Source: Curtobacterium sp. Leaf261 (GTDB taxonomy: Bacteria; Actinomycetota; Actinomycetes; Actinomycetales; Microbacteriaceae). Taken from it: a stretch of DNA of 64,000 bases. The notes under the pieces were generated by a model. It was given only the letters and a program-made list of their open reading frames with translations. It did no database searches and had not been told where the DNA came from. The position numbers and the translations under genes were made by a program. The DNA lies in contig NZ_LMMJ01000008.1 in NCBI RefSeq assembly GCF_001422205.1, positions 238,915 through 302,914 on the forward strand. The letters are read 5' to 3'. This document shows positions 29,813 to 37,085 of this stretch, in pieces; the first letter of the stretch is position 1; the number at the start of each line of letters is the position of its first letter.

Positions 29813-29930
29813 GGGGACCGACGATACCCGTCAGGCCGGGATCGATGCCGTGACCGCGGCGCGGTGCTGCCGGTGGACGGCGGCCGGATCGCCGTCTGAA
29901 CGCTCGGTGCGGTCATCCGACCGCACCGGT

Positions 29931-29978
29931 GACGGACTGGAGGGACGGTGCGGGCCTGCACCGTCCCTCCAGTCCGTC
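29931..29978. repeat. dispersed palindrome, perfect 21-bp arms
   Basis: The arms at 29931-29951 and 29958-29978 are exact complements (core CGGACTGGAGGGACGGTGC) with a 6-nt loop. This is the best-formed copy of the family. It lies 24 bp beyond the stop of the PEP-mutase-like gene, so it may end that transcript. Confidence 0.85.
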
Positions 29979-30001
29979 AGGTGGTCGCGTGACGTGTCTC
30001 G

Positions 30002-30787
30002 TCAGTTGAGCGCGGGGGTGTCCTCGGGGACCACGCCGGTGCCGTACAGGTCGGTCGCCAGGTCGCGGAGCGCCCGGAGCGCGACGCGCTGCGTGAGCGG
30101 ACCGTAGGAGATGCGGGCGACGCCGAGCGCCTCGTACTCGGCCGCGGGGAGTGCGCCCGGGAGACCGATGACGGAGAGCTTGCCCCGGCCGAGGCCCTCG
30201 ACGAGGCGTTCGACGACCTCGCGCGGGTGGCCCCCGGGGACGAACACCAGCGAGGCGCCCTCGTCGAGGAACGCCTTGCCGCGGGCGATCGCGTCCGCGA
30301 TGCTCTCGTCGAGCGGACGCTCACCGCCGCGCGCGATCGCGTCCGTGCGGGCGTTCAGCTGGAACGGCACGCCCTCCTGCTCGGCGGCCTTGACGATCGC
30401 GCGCACCCGGGCGACCGACTCGTCGAACGGGCGCAGGCGGTCCTCGACGTTCGCACCGACGATGCCGAGGCCGATCGCGCGGCGGATGGTCTCCGCCGGG
30501 TCCTCGTAGCCGTCGTCGAGGTCGGCGGTCACGGGGAGGTCGACCGCGTCCACGACCGTCTTCGCGCCCTGGAGCGCGAGGTCGAGCGGCATGCCGCCGT
30601 CGTCGTAGCCGAAGGAGGCGGCGATCGAGTGGCCGGCGGTCGCGATCGCGGTCGTGCCGGGCAGGGCCGCGACGGTCTTCGCGCTGACGGCGTCCCACAC
30701 GTTGACCACGCGGAGGATCTCCGGGGCTCGGTGGAGTGTCTGGAGTGTCGTGGCCTTGGCGACGACGTCGTTCTGGGTGCTGGTCAT
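30002..30787 (-). CDS. isocitrate lyase/PEP mutase family protein
   Basis: A 261-residue barrel of the PEP mutase/isocitrate lyase superfamily. VNVWDAVSAKTVAA, the metal-binding TADLDDGYED and GANVEDR, and FQLNARTDA are conserved positions. The Cys of the isocitrate lyase KKCGH motif is absent, so a 2-methylisocitrate lyase-like or oxaloacetate-type reaction is possible, but the substrate is unknown. The ATG at 30787 follows TAGGCT by 6 nt, indicating a leaderless mRNA. Confidence 0.87.
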   Translation of the reverse strand: MTSTQNDVVAKATTLQTLHRAPEILRVVNVWDAVSAKTVAALPGTTAIATAGHSIAASFGYDDGGMPLDLALQGAKTVVDAVDLPVTADLDDGYEDPAETIRRAIGLGIVGANVEDRLRPFDESVARVRAIVKAAEQEGVPFQLNARTDAIARGGERPLDESIADAIARGKAFLDEGASLVFVPGGHPREVVERLVEGLGRGKLSVIGLPGALPAAEYEALGVARISYGPLTQRVALRALRDLATDLYGTGVVPEDTPALN

Positions 30788-30879
30788 GGCACGAGCCTAT
30801 GCAGCGGGTCCGCGGGCTGTCCGGCCGATGACGACGTGCGACGGCCCCTGTGCGAGCGACACCCCAACGGGGAGTTTGT

Positions 30880-30905
30880 GATTCTGGCCGGGCACCCCCA
30901 GAATC
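30880..30905 (+). promoter_or_regulatory. inverted repeat in the promoter of a 53-residue gene
   Basis: GATTCTGG (30880-30887) and CCAGAATC (30898-30905) are perfect complements 10 nt apart and end 5 bp before the ATG at 30911. TTGTGA overlaps the left arm as a possible -35. This may be an operator, or a hairpin at the start of the transcript. Confidence 0.5.
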
Positions 30906-30910
30906 GTCGC

Positions 30911-31072
30911 ATGACCGGCAACGCCCTCTCCTCCACCGACCTCAGCGCACACCGCACGCGGTCGAACGTGCGACCCGCAGCTGTGCGGGTCGAGACGCTC
31001 GGCGACAGCGTCGAGATCATCGAGGACGCAGCGTCCAGCGGTCAGCCGCAGACAGCGTTCGCGGCCGTCTGA
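30911..31072 (+). CDS. small hypothetical protein (53 residues)
   Basis: A short acidic protein beginning MTGNALSSTDLSAHRTRS, with a C-terminal half containing VRVETLGDSVEIIED. No membrane segment. The evidence for a gene is the strong codon bias and the structured upstream region; there is no good ribosome-binding site. It converges on the DUF4241 gene, 10 bp away. Confidence 0.5.
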   Translation: MTGNALSSTDLSAHRTRSNVRPAAVRVETLGDSVEIIEDAASSGQPQTAFAAV

Positions 31073-31082
31073 ACCGCCCGGC

Positions 31083-31895
31083 TCAGCGGCCGAACAGCCG
31101 CCGGAGCCAGCTCCGCGGCTGCCGGTCCCGGTCTGCGCCGGTCTCGTCCGAACTGACGGCGGTCTCGTCGTCGGAACCCGTGGTGGCCCCGTCGTCGAGG
31201 TCGGCCGTGGCCTCGTCGTCGGGGTCGGCCGTGGCCTCGTCGTCGAGCGGTCCGGCCACGAGCAGATCGATGTGGATCCCGAGGAGCGTCCCGCCCGCGT
31301 CGAGCGTCCGGAGCAGCGGGTACGCGCCGTCGCCCCACCCGGAGTGGCTCAGCACGACGTTCTGCCCCGCGGACGCCCGCGGCATGACGATGTTCGCGGT
31401 GCCGGTCGGCAGGGGGCTGCCTGCGTCCATCTGGGAGAACCACGACCCGGGCTCGCCGTTGTCGAACACCGCGTCGTACCAGTCGGGGTCCTCCGGCATG
31501 GAAGCGGCGACCGCGTCGGCGTCCACGAAGCCCACCGTCCCGGTGTCGACGCCGATGCCGAACGCGTCGCCCGGGTCCGGAGTCCGCCCGAGCAGCGGGG
31601 CGCCGTCGACCGAGGCCACGTCGCCGTCCGCGACGATCACCGAGAGGTAGGCCTCGCGGAGGTGCGATCCGTCGTGCTCCGACGAGACGTCGGCGATGGT
31701 CACGACGACCCGGTGGTCGCCTGGCGGGACCTCGACGACGAGCGGGGTGTCGAGTGCCACGAACGGGTCGCACGCTCCGAGGTGCCCGGACGGCACCCGG
31801 ACGGTTCCGAGCTCCCGCACGGAGAGGACGACGGTCGATCCGTCGGGACTGGGAGCGTTGCCCGGTCGGAGGGCGTGGAAGTCGGCGATGTCCAT
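31083..31895 (-). CDS. DUF4241 domain protein
   Basis: The first 200 residues match the DUF4241 pattern (FGIGVDTGTVGFVDADAV, SHSGWGDGAYPLLR). The C-terminal 65 residues are an acidic repeat (DDEATADPDDEATADLDD, encoded by about 24-bp tandem DNA copies) ending in a basic SWLRRLFGR. Function unknown; DUF4241 is often seen in immunity or effector-related proteins, but nothing here proves that. The ATG at 31895 is 5 bp after the stop of the upstream membrane protein. Confidence 0.8.
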   Translation of the reverse strand: MDIADFHALRPGNAPSPDGSTVVLSVRELGTVRVPSGHLGACDPFVALDTPLVVEVPPGDHRVVVTIADVSSEHDGSHLREAYLSVIVADGDVASVDGAPLLGRTPDPGDAFGIGVDTGTVGFVDADAVAASMPEDPDWYDAVFDNGEPGSWFSQMDAGSPLPTGTANIVMPRASAGQNVVLSHSGWGDGAYPLLRTLDAGGTLLGIHIDLLVAGPLDDEATADPDDEATADLDDGATTGSDDETAVSSDETGADRDRQPRSWLRRLFGR

Positions 31896-31900
31896 CCCGA

Positions 31901-32647
31901 TCAGCAGTCGGCCTCGGTGACGGTCAGGTCCATCGTCTTCGAGGACCCGTCGAAGGTGTAGGTGTACCGCATCGCGATGTCCTGGTCGAGGATCTTCCGC
32001 GTCGAGTCCGTCGAGCAGAGCGTCGGCACGATCGATCCCTTGACGCTGCTCTTCGTCACGGCCGACGGGTCGACGCTCGACGACACCGTGTAGGCGTAGT
32101 GGATGGCATCGTCCTCGGCGGTGACCGCGGTCCAGGTCGTCACGGAGTCGACCTGCTTCGGGAGATCGGACTGCTTGCGGATCTCAGCGACGCTCGAGGC
32201 GATCATGTCCTGCTTGGAGTCGCCGAACGCAGCGGAGAACCCCCAGCGCACCAGCGCGGCGACGACGATCGCGACGACGATGCCGAGCACCGTGATCAGC
32301 ACGCGTCGGCTCCGCGACTGTCCCTGGGGCGGACCGACCGGCGCGCCGTACTGGGCGCCGGCGTACTGCTGGCCGCCCTGCGGCGCGCCGTACTGCGGGG
32401 CGCCGCCCGGCTGCGTCGTGCCGTACTGCGGGGTGCTGTCCGGCTGCGGTGCGCCGTACTGCTGGCCGCTGCCCGGCTGCGGTGCGCCGTACTGCTGGCC
32501 GTACTGCGGGCCGGCTCCGTACTGCTGGCCGGCTCCGTACTGCGGGCCGGCTCCGTACTGCGGGCCGGCCTGTGGTGCGCCGTCCTGCGGATCGTTCCCC
32601 GGCTGCTGACCGTTCCCATCGGGATTCGGCGGCGTCGTCCCTGACAT
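31901..32647 (-). CDS. single-pass membrane protein with QYGAP repeats
   Basis: A 248-residue protein. The first 110 residues are a Gln/Gly/Tyr/Pro-rich cytosolic tail with about ten PQYGA or QQYGAP repeats encoded by 15-30-bp DNA repeats. One membrane segment follows (about 113-135, VLITVLGIVVAIVVAALV), then an extracellular domain with a Cys pair near the C-terminus (LCSTD and EADC). The domain resembles lipoprotein-like DUF4333 architecture, but I cannot confirm this. The ATG at 32647 has GGGGG about 7 nt upstream. It leads a two-gene operon with DUF4241. Confidence 0.72.
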   Translation of the reverse strand: MSGTTPPNPDGNGQQPGNDPQDGAPQAGPQYGAGPQYGAGQQYGAGPQYGQQYGAPQPGSGQQYGAPQPDSTPQYGTTQPGGAPQYGAPQGGQQYAGAQYGAPVGPPQGQSRSRRVLITVLGIVVAIVVAALVRWGFSAAFGDSKQDMIASSVAEIRKQSDLPKQVDSVTTWTAVTAEDDAIHYAYTVSSSVDPSAVTKSSVKGSIVPTLCSTDSTRKILDQDIAMRYTYTFDGSSKTMDLTVTEADC

Positions 32648-32964
32648 TGTGTTCCCCCGGTTGTCTCGCGGTGTGCGAACTGTGGTCTCGCGATGTGTGG
32701 AGGCATCGCACTGTTCGCGCCGACGGCGGGCACTGTCGCCCACCCCGACACGGGCCACCGTACGGCATGGGCGACCTCAGAGGTGAGCGCCGCTCGGCGG
32801 CCGGGCGCCCTGCCGACGTCCCAGACGAGCCGGTGGTCCGGCCCACGCGACCCGTCCGTGTTCTGATCCGTTCTCGACAGGCGCGGATGGCTGCCGCGCG
32901 GGTGCGGCAGGATGACCGGACCGTTCGGGAATCCAGGTGAAGCCCGACCGGACTCGATGGAGAA
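32648..32964. other. gene-free stretch
   Basis: No gene with convincing codon use or start signals is seen between the QYGAP protein start and the candidate small RNA. It should hold the promoter of the minus-strand operon, but no clear -10/-35 pair was identified. Confidence 0.5.
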
Positions 32965-33054
32965 CGAGAAAAGCCCCTGCAGGAACAGGGGCCGATCTCA
33001 CCTCGTGAGAGGTATGTGGTCTGAGCTGTGGTGCAACTCGGATCGCAACGACAT
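32965..33054 (-). ncRNA. candidate small RNA or leader with its own terminator
   Basis: On the minus strand a TACACT -10-like element (33062-33057) is followed by about 85 nt ending in a well-formed Rho-independent terminator. The RNA would contain a TCTCAC-GAG-GTGAGA hairpin (33010-32996) and then the terminator stem. An 18-codon ORF (33054-32998, MSLRSELHHSSDHIPLTR) fills the same space, so this could instead be a leader-peptide attenuator. The next minus-strand gene starts 320 bp further on. No known RNA family is recognised. Confidence 0.45.
32969..32992 (-). terminator. Rho-independent terminator (minus strand)
   Basis: The stem GCCCCTG/CAGGGGC with a 6-nt loop (32992-32973 on the minus strand) is followed by TTTT. 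It is the only hairpin in the window with a clear T-tract and has no annotated gene before it on its strand. Confidence 0.7.
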
Positions 33055-33131
33055 CGAGTGTATCGCGCTCGGGTGGACATCCACCAGAGTGCTCGGACCA
33101 CAGCCTCCTGTCCTGGGGATGGGGGTCCGTG

Positions 33132-33248
33132 ATGGCGAGACATCGACGTCGGGGCAGTGGTGGGCGCACCATCGAGCTGTGGATCAGTGTCGTCGGGTTG
33201 TCGACGGCGCTCGTGACGCTCGCGGTGGCCGTGCTCGCGCTGCTGTAG
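33132..33248 (+). CDS. 38-residue single-helix membrane peptide
   Basis: The ATG at 33132 has GGGGG 6 nt upstream and opens a 38-codon frame ending in TAG. The peptide begins MARHRRRGSGGRTIELW, a basic head, followed by a membrane helix (VVGLSTALVTLAVAVLALL). It is followed 6 bp later by a strong hairpin. The combination of ribosome-binding site, sense composition and terminator supports a real gene. No family is recognised. Confidence 0.6.
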   Translation: MARHRRRGSGGRTIELWISVVGLSTALVTLAVAVLALL

Positions 33249-33254
33249 GTCCCG

Positions 33255-33286
33255 CGGGACGACTCCGGACCTCCGGAGTCGTCCCG
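33255..33286. terminator. bidirectional terminator hairpin
   Basis: The 15-bp arms CGGGACGACTCCGGA (33255-33269) and its complement (33272-33286) are perfect. It stands 6 bp after a 38-codon gene on the plus strand and 13 bp after a 20-codon ORF on the minus strand, so it could serve both. Confidence 0.7.
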
Positions 33287-33299
33287 TTCCCCACGGCGG

Positions 33300-33362
33300 T
33301 CAGTCCTCGATGACGACCCAGTGCTTGCCGTCGCGGATCGCGGTGACGTCGTGGACACTCAT
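33300..33362 (-). CDS. 20-residue micro-ORF
   Basis: ATG at 33362 to TGA at 33300 encodes a peptide beginning MSVHDVTAIRDGKHWVV. CACCGT ends 6 nt before the ATG, matching the leaderless promoters of neighbouring genes. It converges on the 38-codon gene with a shared terminator. Codon use is biased as in real genes, but such a short frame could be chance. Confidence 0.35.
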   Translation of the reverse strand: MSVHDVTAIRDGKHWVVIED

Positions 33363-33467
33363 GTCGCAACGGTGTCGGTGGACGGTCCTGTCCGCCCCGC
33401 GAACGCGGACTCGTCTCACAGGGCCGGGTGCGAGAAGATGTCAGGAGACGAACCCGGAAGGACCAGC

Positions 33468-33899
33468 ATGATCTCGCTCGTCTACGTGAGCCGCGCCACC
33501 GATCTCCTCGACGACGAGGCCCTCGAGAAGATCCTCCTCCACGCGCGGGAACGGAACACCGAACTCGGCATCACCGGCATCCTCGTGTACCGCGGCCGCC
33601 GCTTCGTGCAGATGCTCGAGGGCCCGGCCGATGCGGTCGACGCCACACTCGCACGCATCCGCGACGACCCGCGCCACCAGGACGTCGTCGAACTCGACCG
33701 CAACGAGACCGACACCCGCTGGTTCCCGGACTGGTCGATGGCGTTCGAGCCGCTGAGCGACACCACGCTCCGTGACGTCCCGGGGTTCCGCGACTTCTTC
33801 GGCGCGTCCGGGAGCCTCAGCGAAGCCGCCTCGTCGTCCCAGACCAAGGCCCTCCTGCACTGGTTCCGCCGTCACGAGCTCTCTGCCGCAGCCGGCTGA
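33468..33899 (+). CDS. BLUF-domain blue-light sensor
   Basis: A short BLUF protein (143 residues) that binds FAD and senses blue light. The key residues Y6, N30, Q48, W89 and M91 have exactly the spacing known from AppA (24, 18, 41 and 2 residues apart), so photochemistry is likely intact. There is no attached output domain; short BLUF proteins act through partner proteins. The C-terminal 40 residues probably form helices. The ATG at 33468 has GGAAGGA 6 nt upstream; an in-frame ATG at 33438 is less likely. The partner is unknown. Confidence 0.9.
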   Translation: MISLVYVSRATDLLDDEALEKILLHARERNTELGITGILVYRGRRFVQMLEGPADAVDATLARIRDDPRHQDVVELDRNETDTRWFPDWSMAFEPLSDTTLRDVPGFRDFFGASGSLSEAASSSQTKALLHWFRRHELSAAAG

Positions 33900-33942
33900 G
33901 CGAGCAGTCCCCGCGTCGGTCCCCGCGTGAGACGTGCCCGAG

Positions 33943-33998
33943 TGAGACATGCGCAAGTGTCGAGTGGCGCGGGCGACCCGACACTTCGGCACTTCTCA
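33943..33998. repeat. imperfect palindrome related to that at 1479
   Basis: The left arm TGAGACATGCGCAAGTGTCG (33943-33962) pairs at 16 of 20 positions with the right arm (33979-33998). The right arm read in reverse begins TGAGAAGTGCC, like the arm of the palindrome at 1479-1532. It lies between the BLUF stop and the next gene's promoter. Confidence 0.6.
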
Positions 33999-34024
33999 TC
34001 GGGGACGGGCCTACCGTGGGCACC

Positions 34025-34870
34025 ATGACGCGCATCGATCGACACCGCCGCGGCCGCCTCGAGTTCGACGTCGACGACTCCGGCCCCGAGGACGGCGTCC
34101 CCGTCGTGCTCCTCCACGGCTTCCCGGCGAACCGCACCGGCTGGCGACAGGTCACGCCGGGGCTCGTCGCCGCCGGACTCCGGTGCATCGCGCCCGACCA
34201 GCGCGGCTACTCGGCCGGCGCTCGGCCGCCCGGACGCCGGAACTACCGCCGGGACTGGCTCGTCGACGACGTCCTCGCGCTCCTCGACCTGCTCGAGGGC
34301 CCGGTGCACCTCGTCGGACACGACTGGGGCGGTCTCGTCGCATGGCGCCTCGCGCAGCGGGCGCCGGAGCGGCTCGCGTCGTTGACCGTGCTGTCGACAC
34401 CGCACCCGTCGGCGTTCGGTGATGCGTTCCTCCAGTCCGACCAGGCGTTCCGCTCCTGGTACATGGCGTTCTTCCAGCTGCCGTGGCTCCCGGAGCGGGT
34501 GCTCGCCGGGCGGAACCTCGCGACGGCGCTCACGGGGATGGGGCTCCCGGGACACGTGGCGGACCAGTACGCGGCGCACCTCCGCGAACCGGCGGCACTC
34601 CGGGCGGCGCTCGACTGGTACCGGGCGCTCCCCCTGCCGGACCCGTCCTCGGTGCCGCAGGTCGACCCGATGATCACCGTGCCGACGACGTTCGTGTGGG
34701 GCTCCGGGGACGACGCGCTCGGGCGGTTCGGAGCCGAGCGGACCGAGCGGTTCGTCGCGGCGCCGTACCGGTTTGTCGAGGTCCCGGAGAACCACTGGTT
34801 GCCCGAGACCGCACCCGCGCTCGTGCGGGACACCATCCTCGACGCCGTCGAACGGACGCGGACCGCCTGA
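34025..34870 (+). CDS. alpha/beta hydrolase, epoxide hydrolase-like
   Basis: The oxyanion motif LLHGFPAN (near residue 32), the nucleophile elbow GHDWGG (Asp nucleophile near 100) and ENHWLPE near the end (catalytic His near 258) are typical of epoxide hydrolases and haloalkane dehalogenases. The length of 281 residues fits. The natural substrate is unknown. The ATG at 34025 lies 7 nt after TACCGT with no ribosome-binding site, suggesting a leaderless mRNA; an in-frame GTG at 34016 is less likely. Confidence 0.87.
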   Translation: MTRIDRHRRGRLEFDVDDSGPEDGVPVVLLHGFPANRTGWRQVTPGLVAAGLRCIAPDQRGYSAGARPPGRRNYRRDWLVDDVLALLDLLEGPVHLVGHDWGGLVAWRLAQRAPERLASLTVLSTPHPSAFGDAFLQSDQAFRSWYMAFFQLPWLPERVLAGRNLATALTGMGLPGHVADQYAAHLREPAALRAALDWYRALPLPDPSSVPQVDPMITVPTTFVWGSGDDALGRFGAERTERFVAAPYRFVEVPENHWLPETAPALVRDTILDAVERTRTA

Positions 34871-34901
34871 CCCGCGGCACGCCGGACGCTACGGTTGTCT
34901 C

Positions 34902-36278
34902 GTGGACGGGCACCTGGGGGACACACGGAACGCACCGAGCGGGGGCGAGGTCACGCGGAGCGCACCGGCGAGCGGGGGTGACGACACGCGGCTCGACCCG
35001 GCGTGGTCGCGCCTGCCGATCGATCGCGCCGGTCAGCGCCGGGACGTCCTCATCGCGGTCCTGATGGCCGCCACCCTGACGATCTCGATCCTGCTCTACT
35101 CCCGCGTCGGGCTCTACGACGACGTCGCACCGTGGGAGGTGAGCGCGGTCATGGTCGTCGCCAATGCGGCGCCGCTCGCGGTCCGCCGACGCTTCCCCCT
35201 CACCGTCGCGCTCGTCGTCGCGGTCGCCTTCGCGATGACCCAGGTGCTCCACGTCCCCGACGTGCTCGTGACGAACATCACCCTGTTCATCGCGCTCTTC
35301 ACGGTCGGCGCATGGGTGTCCGATCGCCCGCGAGCCGCGACCGTCCGCTGGGTGGTCATCGGCGGCATGTTCGCGTGGCTCTTCGGGGTCATCCTCTTCC
35401 ACTGGGGGTCGCCCGGATCGATGCCCGGGGTTCCCGACGACGGCGGGGTCCCGGCGTACGTCGCGATCTCGATCCTCAACATCGCGATCAACCTGCTGTA
35501 CTTCGGTGCCGCGTACCACTTCGGCAACCGGGCGTGGGCCGGGGCGAAGGCACGTGCGGCCCTCGACGCGCGGACCGAGGAGCTGACCGCGGAACGGGCC
35601 AGGAGCGCCGCCCAGGCGGTCGCGCTCGACCGGGTCAGGATCGCCCGTGAGCTGCACGACGTCGTCGCGCACCACGTCTCGGTGATGGGCGTGCAGGCCG
35701 GCGCGGCGCGGCGCGTGCTCGGCGTGGATCCGGTGCAGGCGAGCGTGTCCCTCGAGGCCGTCGAGGCGAGCGCGCGGACCGCGGTCGAGGAGCTCGGCAG
35801 GATGCTCGGCACCCTGCGGTCGGACGTCGACACCGGCGCCGTCGCACTCGCGCAGAGCTCGAGCACGCGCGGCGTCGACCAGCTCCCGGACCTCGTCACC
35901 CAGGCGGACGCCGCCGGTCACCCGACGCGGCTCACGGTGGTCGGGCAGGAGCGGAGCCTCCCGCCCACGGTCGAGGTGGTCGCGTTCCGGATCGTCCAGG
36001 AGGCCGTCACGAACACCCTCAAGCACGCCGGCTCCGGAGCGGCGATCGACATCAGGGTCCGCTACCTCGAGGACGGCGTCGAGCTCGAGGTGACGGACAC
36101 CGGCCGGGGGAGTCGCGGCTCGGCGGGGAGCGGTTCGACAGCGTCCGACCGAGGAACGGCTGGGAGCGGCCTCGGGCACGTCGGCATGCGCGAGCGCGTC
36201 GCAGCGGTCGGTGGCTCGGTCGACGTCGGACCGCGGACGCGGGGTGGCTACCTGGTCCGCGCATGGTTGCCCGCATGA
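34902..36278 (+). CDS. sensor histidine kinase, NarL/DesK type
   Basis: Four or five N-terminal membrane segments (about residues 45-200) are followed by a HisKA_3 dimerisation domain with the phosphorylated His in ARELHDVVAHHVSVM (near residue 250) and a HATPase_c domain (about 345-458, VQEAVTNTLKHAG and GLGHVGMRERV). The GTG start at 34902 has TACGGT ending 6 nt upstream, implying a leaderless mRNA. It overlaps its response regulator by 4 bp. A NatAB-like ABC exporter lies downstream and is the likely target. Confidence 0.9.
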   Translation: MDGHLGDTRNAPSGGEVTRSAPASGGDDTRLDPAWSRLPIDRAGQRRDVLIAVLMAATLTISILLYSRVGLYDDVAPWEVSAVMVVANAAPLAVRRRFPLTVALVVAVAFAMTQVLHVPDVLVTNITLFIALFTVGAWVSDRPRAATVRWVVIGGMFAWLFGVILFHWGSPGSMPGVPDDGGVPAYVAISILNIAINLLYFGAAYHFGNRAWAGAKARAALDARTEELTAERARSAAQAVALDRVRIARELHDVVAHHVSVMGVQAGAARRVLGVDPVQASVSLEAVEASARTAVEELGRMLGTLRSDVDTGAVALAQSSSTRGVDQLPDLVTQADAAGHPTRLTVVGQERSLPPTVEVVAFRIVQEAVTNTLKHAGSGAAIDIRVRYLEDGVELEVTDTGRGSRGSAGSGSTASDRGTAGSGLGHVGMRERVAAVGGSVDVGPRTRGGYLVRAWLPA

Positions 36279-36961
36279 TGCCGCAGCGGAGCGGTCCCGT
36301 CCGCGTCCTGCTCGTCGATGACCAGGACCTCGTCCGGAGCGGGTTCCGGGTGATCCTCGACTCCGAGCCCGGCATCTCCGTCGTCGGCGAGGGCCGCGAC
36401 GGTGCCGAGGCCGAGGTCCTCGCCGCGGAGCTCCGTCCGGACGTGGTCTGCCTCGACGTCCAGATGCCGGGGGTCGACGGCATCGAGGCGACCAGGCGCA
36501 TCATGGCCGCCGACGACCCGCCGGCGGTGCTCGTGCTCACCACGTTCGACGCCGACGACTACCTGTTCGAGGCGCTGCGGGCCGGTGCGAGCGGGTTCCT
36601 GCTGAAGACCACGACCCCCGAGAAGCTCATCGAGGCCGTCCGGGTCGTGGCCCGCGGCGACGCCCTCCTGGCTCCGGACGTGACACGGCGGGTGATCGAG
36701 CGGTTCGCCGTGGCGCCCGAACCGTCGACGGCTGCGGACGGCGACTGTCCTGCGATCGCGGACCTGACCGACCGCGAAGAGGAGGTCCTCCGGCTCGTCG
36801 CGAAGGGGCTCAGCAACGGTGAGATCGCCCGGACACTGTTCGTCGGCGATGCCACCGTGAAGACGCACGTGTCGAAGATCCTGCAGAAGCTCGGCCTCCG
36901 AGACCGGATCCAGGCCGTCGTGTTCGCGTACGAGCACGGCGTGACGGTCCCGGGCGCCTGA
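36275..36961 (+). CDS. response regulator, NarL/LuxR type
   Basis: An N-terminal receiver domain (LLVDDQDLVRSGF, phospho-acceptor Asp in VVCLDVQMPG near residue 60, K near 110) is followed by a LuxR-type DNA-binding domain (LTDREEEVLRLVAKGLSNGEIARTL then TVKTHVSKILQKL). The ATG at 36275 overlaps the kinase stop (ATGA); an in-frame ATG at 36263 is possible. It probably binds the promoter of the ABC transporter 125 bp downstream. Confidence 0.9.
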   Translation: MMPQRSGPVRVLLVDDQDLVRSGFRVILDSEPGISVVGEGRDGAEAEVLAAELRPDVVCLDVQMPGVDGIEATRRIMAADDPPAVLVLTTFDADDYLFEALRAGASGFLLKTTTPEKLIEAVRVVARGDALLAPDVTRRVIERFAVAPEPSTAADGDCPAIADLTDREEEVLRLVAKGLSNGEIARTLFVGDATVKTHVSKILQKLGLRDRIQAVVFAYEHGVTVPGA

Positions 36962-36997
36962 GCCCGTCCGCCGCACGGGGGAGGCGTGCTGCCCGTC

Positions 36998-37035
36998 GGG
37001 CGGCGGATGTGCCGCCCTCGGCGCTTCCGTAGCGT
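36998..37035 (+). promoter_or_regulatory. putative promoter and operator of the ABC exporter
   Basis: The inverted repeat GGGCGGC-N6-GCCGCCC (36998-37017) lies just upstream of TAGCGT (37030-37035), a possible -10 element. The repeat covers the expected -35 position, where the adjacent LuxR-type regulator could bind. The leader to the ATG at 37086 would be about 44 nt. Confidence 0.45.
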
Positions 37036-37085
37036 CGTCCTCGCGACGACGACCTCGCCGTCGCCACGAGATCCAGGAGGCATCG

